DNA of 64,000 nucleotides from Hetaerina americana (taxonomy: Eukaryota; Arthropoda; Insecta; Odonata; Calopterygidae): positions 82,744,552 to 82,808,551 of the forward strand of contig JAKTNV010000004.1 of assembly GCA_022747635.1 (NCBI GenBank). The letters run 5' to 3'. A program made the translations under genes and the position numbers. Of the stretch, positions 58,984 to 64,000 are shown in pieces (the first letter of the stretch is position 1; each line of letters begins with the position of its first letter). The notes under the pieces are model-generated. The model was not told where the DNA came from and did no database searches. It was given only the letters and a program-made list of their open reading frames with translations.

Positions 58984-59097
58984 TTTCAATGCAACAATTT
59001 CAGAGCGTAAAAATCATTCGCTTTGACCGGGATTCGAACCCGGATCCCTCAATATCCGGTCGAGTGCTTTAGCCAGTTAAGCTATTTCAAAGTTTAA
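58984..59097 (-). repeat. tRNA-derived SINE head, minus-strand copy
   Basis: On the minus strand TAGCTTAACTGGCTAAAGCA (D-arm and A-box-like) is followed by CTCGACCGGATATTGAG (anticodon arm) and CCGGGTTCGAATCCCGG (T-arm and B-box), then TCAAAGCGAATGATTTTTAC and a CTGAAATTGTTGCATTGAAA unit. It folds into much of a tRNA shape, but the anticodon loop (CCGGATA) has C where the universal T33 belongs and the acceptor 5' strand is diverged. A functional tRNA is unlikely. Confidence 0.85.
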
Positions 59098-59215
59098 GAG
59101 GGACGCCTCGATAGCTTAACTCGCTAAAGCACTCGACCGGATATGGAGGGATCCGGGTTCGAATACCGATCAAGGCGGATGATTTTTACACTCTGAAATT
59201 GTTGCATTGAAAATC
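59098..59215 (+). repeat. tRNA-derived SINE head, plus-strand copy
   Basis: GCCTCGATAGCTTAACTCGC, TAAAGCACTCGACCGGATAT, GGAGGGATCCGGGTTCGAAT, then ACCGATCAAGGCGGATG and the non-tRNA unit ACACTCTGAAATTGTTGCA. The acceptor strand here (GCCTCGA) still pairs with TCAAGGC except at one or two positions. Same family as the preceding copy in opposite orientation. Confidence 0.85.
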
Positions 59216-60955
59216 CAGGAGGTTTGTTAAAATCCATGCCATGAGAAGGCAGAGATCATCACGAAAGTGTTGGCGGAATTAGGTTGGGAACCCCGTGAAA
59301 ACCCCTCACGGAAAGAGCAGGGAGCACAAACTTTATAAAAGCACGGGACACTAAACTTTGGAAGCGATACAGAGAGAATTATTATGATCCTAAATTATAA
59401 TGGAATAATCACAAGGATGAATTAAGATGTATAGGTACTATCATTGATCAAGTACTCATCCTTCCCCTGCACGATACGCCAAAGTATCATTTTACCCCTT
59501 ATTACAATGATGAACTACGAACTCGTATATATCTCAGCAGGCGTTCTACCTCCCTTACATTTATCCAAAATGTCTATTACCTATTTTATCCTCTACCTCT
59601 TTTTTCCACTTTGTCCTCAATTACTGTTTACAGTGTCTAATAGCCTCTTAGTATCTCCTGAATTCATTTGTCCTTGCTTCGTCAAATTTATTCCAGCAGC
59701 CTCTCTCTTTCTCTACTATAAAGCCCAAATAAATACCTCTATCTTTCTGTCTATCTATCTATGCCTATAAATTCATAGTTTGTTTTCCTTTCTATGCCTT
59801 TTATGTCTTCCCAACATTTAAACACCCCGTAACTTATCTTCATGATATTTTGTGAATGTTTCAATGTTATTCTTTCCTCTTGTAAGTTTGTCCATTCCCC
59901 TGGTCAAATTGCTGCCGAGAGGTGGGAATTAGAATTGAAGCATTTTGTTACAAATAATTCCAGTGAATTTTAGTTATTTTTACATCTCCTCTGTTAGCGT
60001 AGTGGCAGGCAGACTAATCTATCAATTCAAATCGATCATAGTTGTGTTAAATTAAATTTGCACTGCAAAACTGCTTCTTTTTCTTTAAGAGCTCAAAAGG
60101 TATTGAATTTTTTACATAACTACGAATAGTAAATATATGTAAACGTAAAACTTTCAATGAGTATTAATATTTATGCACTTCCTCTTCGTCAGCCTTGGTT
60201 TCCCATGATATATTTGGGAGAAGTCAGCGCGCATACTTCTTCTCCGTGACATTCACTTAATTAATGGCTTCCCAATCCATAGAAGAGATATGACTCGTAC
60301 ATAAATCAGGCAATGCTAGACGTCTCTGACACATTCCCTCCCTAGGGTTCTTGCCCTCCATCTTCGCTTTTGGTATTGACATGGGAAGATCGCCAGCTAC
60401 GCATTTTACGTGAACAGTAAGATTTTATCGCAAACTCCACGGAAACGACAATCGCCATGGAACTCGACGCCAGGGCTTTTAGCCTAAGATGAATTTTGGT
60501 AAATTAAAACGTTGCTCAAATTTTAACGATCTTAATATTTTTACAAATTCATTTCATTCGCAGTTAGTCTCGTAGAGATTGGTGCCTTAAATGGCAAGTT
60601 ACCAGTTTTAACAGATATGTTCGTATTGGCATCTACTCGATGGTTTATGGGATATTCCTCACGAATTGTTTCATCACATAATATGACTACCACCTCTGTA
60701 ACTATGCCACATATGCAAACTCGAAGTAAAAATCAACATAGCTCTGTAACGAGTGTTTTTCTGAAAATGAACTTAGTCGCATTTCACTTCGATATTTTTG
60801 CCAAAGACACACCTACATATGAATTATATAAGCCGTGGCTTACGCAATGGTGTGGTTTAAGTTTTTAAAAACTGAAGTCTTACTGTATCAAGTGAGTCAA
60901 ATTTCCATATCTATAAGATAATATTTTATTGAATGAGTAAAATTTGCATTTTTCC
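59216..60955. other. Unassigned AT-rich stretch
   Basis: Pyrimidine-rich low-complexity around 59570-59770; otherwise nothing recognised. An 83-codon frame at 60617-60868 has no known motif. Confidence 0.35.
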
Positions 60956-60959
60956 GCAT

Positions 60960-61011
60960 TGAATTTTGTTATACTAATACCGGTTTCGACGCATGGGCAA
61001 CATCATCAGGT
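60960..61011 (+). repeat. GGTTTCGACGC-CATCATCAGG dispersed motif
   Basis: ACCGGTTTCGACGCATGGGC followed by AACATCATCAGGTAATG parallels the motif at 52070-52102, suggesting a shared repeat end. Confidence 0.5.
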
Positions 61012-61689
61012 AATGTAGATGGGGGATTGATATTTCATGGATAATGAAAGGCGGGGATCTGGAAATAACAAAAAGAATTAGCATTGTTGGGATCTGTTTT
61101 TATAACATTTCCTTTTGAATATTTATCTATAAAACGCTTGAACTAGTTTTCGTAACGTTTGCTAAAAGATCATAGACATGTGACAACTCTTCTTCAATAC
61201 AAGTGGCTTGGCGTAGAAGTGAAGAGGAAAAAGCTTTAATATGGCGAATGAATGGAGGAGTACGTTGCTACCAGAAATATGAAAATAGGCAAGACAAGTG
61301 GGTGGAGGAATTATTGAGAGGTAGTGGGATTTTGAATCCCACTAAAGACTTAATTCTTTTAAGTGTTAAGTGCTTAACAGTTTCTTCGCATTCGTTCGTG
61401 TGAAATCAGAACTGCTTGAGAGAGCAATTAACTTCCTTTTTGCATTACATAGTGGGTTATCTCGCAATCCATAGACATCTATCAAGTCGTCATTGTCAAA
61501 TGATTAGGTTGAAATGTAGGTAAGTGCTACATTTGTATAAAATAGACATACAATAGATCATTTTAACGTGAATAAAATTCTATCGGATAGAATGCTTATA
61601 AGGGATTTGGTGAAAATAAGGAAAATATTCCCGCCAGATATTCAATCAACCCTATTGTCAAAAAAAAAGATATTTGCATTATCTATAGA

Positions 61690-62268
61690 AGTCAATTCAG
61701 GCAATCTCCAGTGAAGTGTTATCGAACCGATTTCATTCCGTCTTACGTTAACGACCTTAACTCTGTTGCTAATGGTAAGATATGCTTATTTGCCAGCAAC
61801 GCAGTATTTTAAAGAGATACTTGTAGTCCTGAGTATGAAGTATTTAAGCTGATGAAGTAAATTCAATTTAACTTAAACAAACGTGTGTAGTGGTGAAATT
61901 TAGGAAAAGGATTACTCCCCTCCCGAACGCCTACTGCAGCGGGAATACTGAAATAGAAAGTGAAAACTAAATTAAATACTCAGGCGTTACCCTCGGTGAA
62001 AAATGTAAGGGGAGTAGGTGGGCATGATAACAAAAAGTTTGATTTTTTGGAAGAGCATTGGGAAAAGGTGATGCAAATGTTAAAAAGAAATTTTATATTT
62101 TGCTAGTTAGTCCTAATTTCGCATATGGAATTCTCATGAAGTTAGGTTGATTGCCAAATAAGTTAGTGCAGAGGAGTTTTGTAAAACGTTGTCACGATAA
62201 AATGAGTAGCGTATCAGAATTATTATAGAAATTAAGACGGGAAACACTCACGAAGCGAATTTATTTTA
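61690..62268 (+). pseudogene. CR1/L2-like LINE ORF2 fragment, 5' piece
   Basis: The plus strand reads PSYVNDLNSVANGKICLFAS (about 61735-61800; the F-A-D-D site has decayed to F-A-S-N), YSGVTLGEK (about 61977) and a PEREVY-like region. Near 62205 it gives MSSVSEL followed by a short LRRETLTK-like reading. TCCCGAACGCCTACTGCAGC-type DNA closely parallels 26070-26090 in the copy at 24900. The reading is cut at about 62268 by a minus-strand insertion and resumes at about 62692. Confidence 0.65.
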
Positions 62269-62269
62269 T

Positions 62270-62680
62270 ATATTTTTTTATTTTAGAATTTATCGTTTCA
62301 ATGAGGTAATTTTCCTGGTGGCAATGGTCAAGTCTGATCAATTATCACTCTTACATTGAACATACATGCATACGAGCACACGAAAAAACAGAAAGGAGAC
62401 AAAATATTCGGACATATAGTACAATGACACTTCCACATCACATACGAACAAACTTCCACATCAAATACAAAATGTCGTCCACATTACATACAGACAATAT
62501 TTTAATAAGTACAATGGTATTAATGAAATTTATCACCCAGTGCCTGCTTTACACTTATTCTTAAAACTTCTAAAATTGGATGGAAAGGGCTCAAACAAAC
62601 CTCCAGGCAGCTGGTTCCAATCAACAATAGTTCTGTTTAAAAAAGAGTATTTTCTCTTATTTGTTTTTCGCGTCCTTATT
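62270..62680 (-). mobile_element. Inserted LINE 3' tail in opposite orientation
   Basis: On the minus strand KRKYSFLNRTIVDWNQLPGG (about 62665-62605) then FEPFPSNFRSFKNKC and a stop near 62537. This is the terminal Y-S-F-F-x-R-T-I-x-D-W-N-x-L-P block of a CR1/L2-like ORF2 plus about 260 bp of 3' untranslated DNA. The insertion is strongly 5'-truncated, as is usual for LINEs. Confidence 0.7.
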
Positions 62681-62684
62681 TTTA

Positions 62685-62770
62685 TTGATTAAATCTCTTG
62701 CATTAATTGGAAGGAGGTCTCTTTAGAAATGATGTTGGAAATGCATTATTAGCCATATTGTATTTCAAGT
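62685..62770 (+). pseudogene. CR1/L2-like LINE fragment, 3' piece of the interrupted copy
   Basis: ATTAAATCTCTTGCATTAATTGG-type DNA reads IKSLALIGRRSL and parallels 26469-26510 (ATTAAATCTCTTGCATAATT) in the copy at 24900, so the element continues on the plus strand after the insertion. Confidence 0.6.
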
Positions 62771-62929
62771 AGGAGAGATGATGTCAATAACATTTTAATG
62801 CCAAAAGCCGAATGATTCTGTGCTTTTACGCACCCACTGCATGAAGCCTTAGAGTTGCCGGCCTTAAGAGTTCGTCTAGTTTCTCTCTCATAATCGTAGG
62901 TGGTCCGTGCTTTAATTTAAGAGGTGTCG

Positions 62930-63300
62930 GAAGAGAGACCATCAATCTTCCAAGCCTAGATCGTAACGTTTACCAATAGATCCGCGACTCCGGGCCTTTT
63001 CTTTGGAGTGGATCCAAGAAGGGAGCGAGCATTGATTTCGGTCTCCCTTAGCCCTTGGCCTTCGGACGGAGAGGCGACGACGATCATCATTCACGCAAGG
63101 CACCCGAACACGTTGCGACTGCGTCACCTGTTGACGAAAAGGACGGGGGAGGGTGAGGTTGCCCTCCTATTTATACGAAATATATTTAAATGGATGCCAG
63201 CGGGGAGGAGAATAATTGGAATATTTCACATTCGAAGAAGAGGCGACTTGGAGATCTCCTCTTATAGTATGGTAGAATCGCCGAGTGGGGGCTCTCTTGG
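62930..63300. other. GC-rich island, function unknown
   Basis: A block with CGGACGGAGAGGCGACGACG-like composition in AT-rich DNA, open in several frames on both strands. No family is recognised. Possible regulatory segment or unrecognised exon. Confidence 0.3.
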
Positions 63301-64000
63301 GAGCTTATGCAATGGCTGAGATATTATTTCGTTGGTGGACCTACTCTATATCTCTCTATATCATGTCTCATTTGACTCAATCAAAAAATAAATTGTTTGG
63401 TTTTGGCCCGTCGGCTTGCTTCAAAGGAGATAACGATTTGAGATGTGTGTGGGGTAAATTTAAAATGCAGAAGCCATTTCGTTTGAATGGTTCTGCCTTG
63501 ACTCCTTACAAAAATAAATCCTACTTTAAAAGATTGAATAAACAAATTTTGAATCATTTTGAAACTTAATCGTAAGATCTAATAATTATAGTTCATAATG
63601 TGGTACATAAAAAATAGGATAGTTAAATAAAAATAGCTAGTAAAAAGAGAATGACTAGTTGCTACCAATTCATAAACTGACTTAAAATTCAAGTTGATTT
63701 TCATGAAATGAATGATACATTTTGTACTATGTACTTGTTTATTAGCATAAAAGTAATACCTGAAACGCTTTTTAAAAGTAAAAAATTAGAAAGAATTGGA
63801 AAAAATTGTAGAAAATCCGCAAGTTGGTTTGTTCCAAATTGTTGCAAGAAAAGAGTAAGCGTGACGATTTTGCAGGAGAAATTAGTTTGGAAGCTCTTTT
63901 ATTCTCGATGAGACAAGGCAAAACTCAGACTTTATAAGAGACATTGCCTAACTTTCCACACATTATAATGTTAGAATTGAAAACCAGGATAGAATATTAG
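63301..64000. other. Unassigned AT-rich stretch
   Basis: Short plus-strand frames only. Nothing is recognised. Confidence 0.4.

Noticed and set aside
59000..59090. A functional minus-strand tRNA gene
   Set aside because: The cloverleaf is partial, the anticodon loop has C at the position of the universal T33, the acceptor 5' strand is diverged, and a related copy plus shared non-tRNA sequence follow. A SINE head explains it better.

Overview
The window looks like arthropod, probably insect, nuclear DNA: AT-rich, with almost no long open frames and a dense mix of repeat classes. Several mariner lineages, APE-type non-LTR retrotransposons, a Penelope-like element, tRNA-derived SINEs and long (TA)n arrays are present. 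The assignment is inferred from repeat content only. I recognise no host protein gene, rRNA gene, functional tRNA gene, CRISPR array or prokaryotic signal. The window reads as intergenic or intronic DNA.

The only intact coding unit is a mariner transposase at 45997-47070. It sits in a 1334-bp element with perfect 33-bp terminal inverted repeats and a TA target duplication. Four other mariner copies are dead: 10047-11269 (full length, frameshifted, with terminal repeats), 14085-15060 (split by a small repeat), 19056-19798 (internally deleted, with terminal repeats) and 29440-30140 (minus strand, truncated). A 185-bp mariner-type MITE lies at 48093-48277.

Retrotransposon remnants come in several lineages. 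An RTE-like LINE recurs on the plus strand at 1.5-2.2, 15.1-15.9, 36.7-37.0, 38.9-39.4 plus 41.0-41.4, and 51.0-51.9 kb. Minus-strand pieces of the same or a related LINE lie at 3.3, 24 and 56.5 kb. A CR1/L2-like LINE lies at 24.9-26.5, 50.3-50.9 (minus), 58.1-58.4 and 61.7-62.8 kb. A Jockey-like reverse transcriptase at 39.4-41.0 kb is inserted in one RTE-like copy. A Penelope-like GIY-YIG end lies at 4.6-5.6 kb.

Short repeats include a ~308-bp tRNA-headed SINE with an (ACT)n-like tail at 13.4, 37.5, 47.5, 48.9 and 55.1 kb, two of them with target-site duplications. A second tRNA-derived SINE forms a head-to-head hairpin at 59.0-59.2 kb. A ~260-bp element ending in TGTAGA-type repeats is best seen at 14.42-14.68, 22.24-22.44 and 50.02-50.17 kb. 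A fold-back family has its best copy at 37.08-37.25 kb. Nested insertions at 14.4, 39.4 and 62.3 kb give relative ages. The stretches between hold AT-rich DNA and a few GC-richer islands (about 1.1-1.4, 5.8-6.1, 17.55-17.95, 34.85-35.2, 52.9-53.2 and 62.95-63.3 kb) whose role I cannot read.

I found no convincing new multi-gene system. The most useful material is the intact mariner, the SINE copies with insertion footprints, and the hairpin and fold-back structures.
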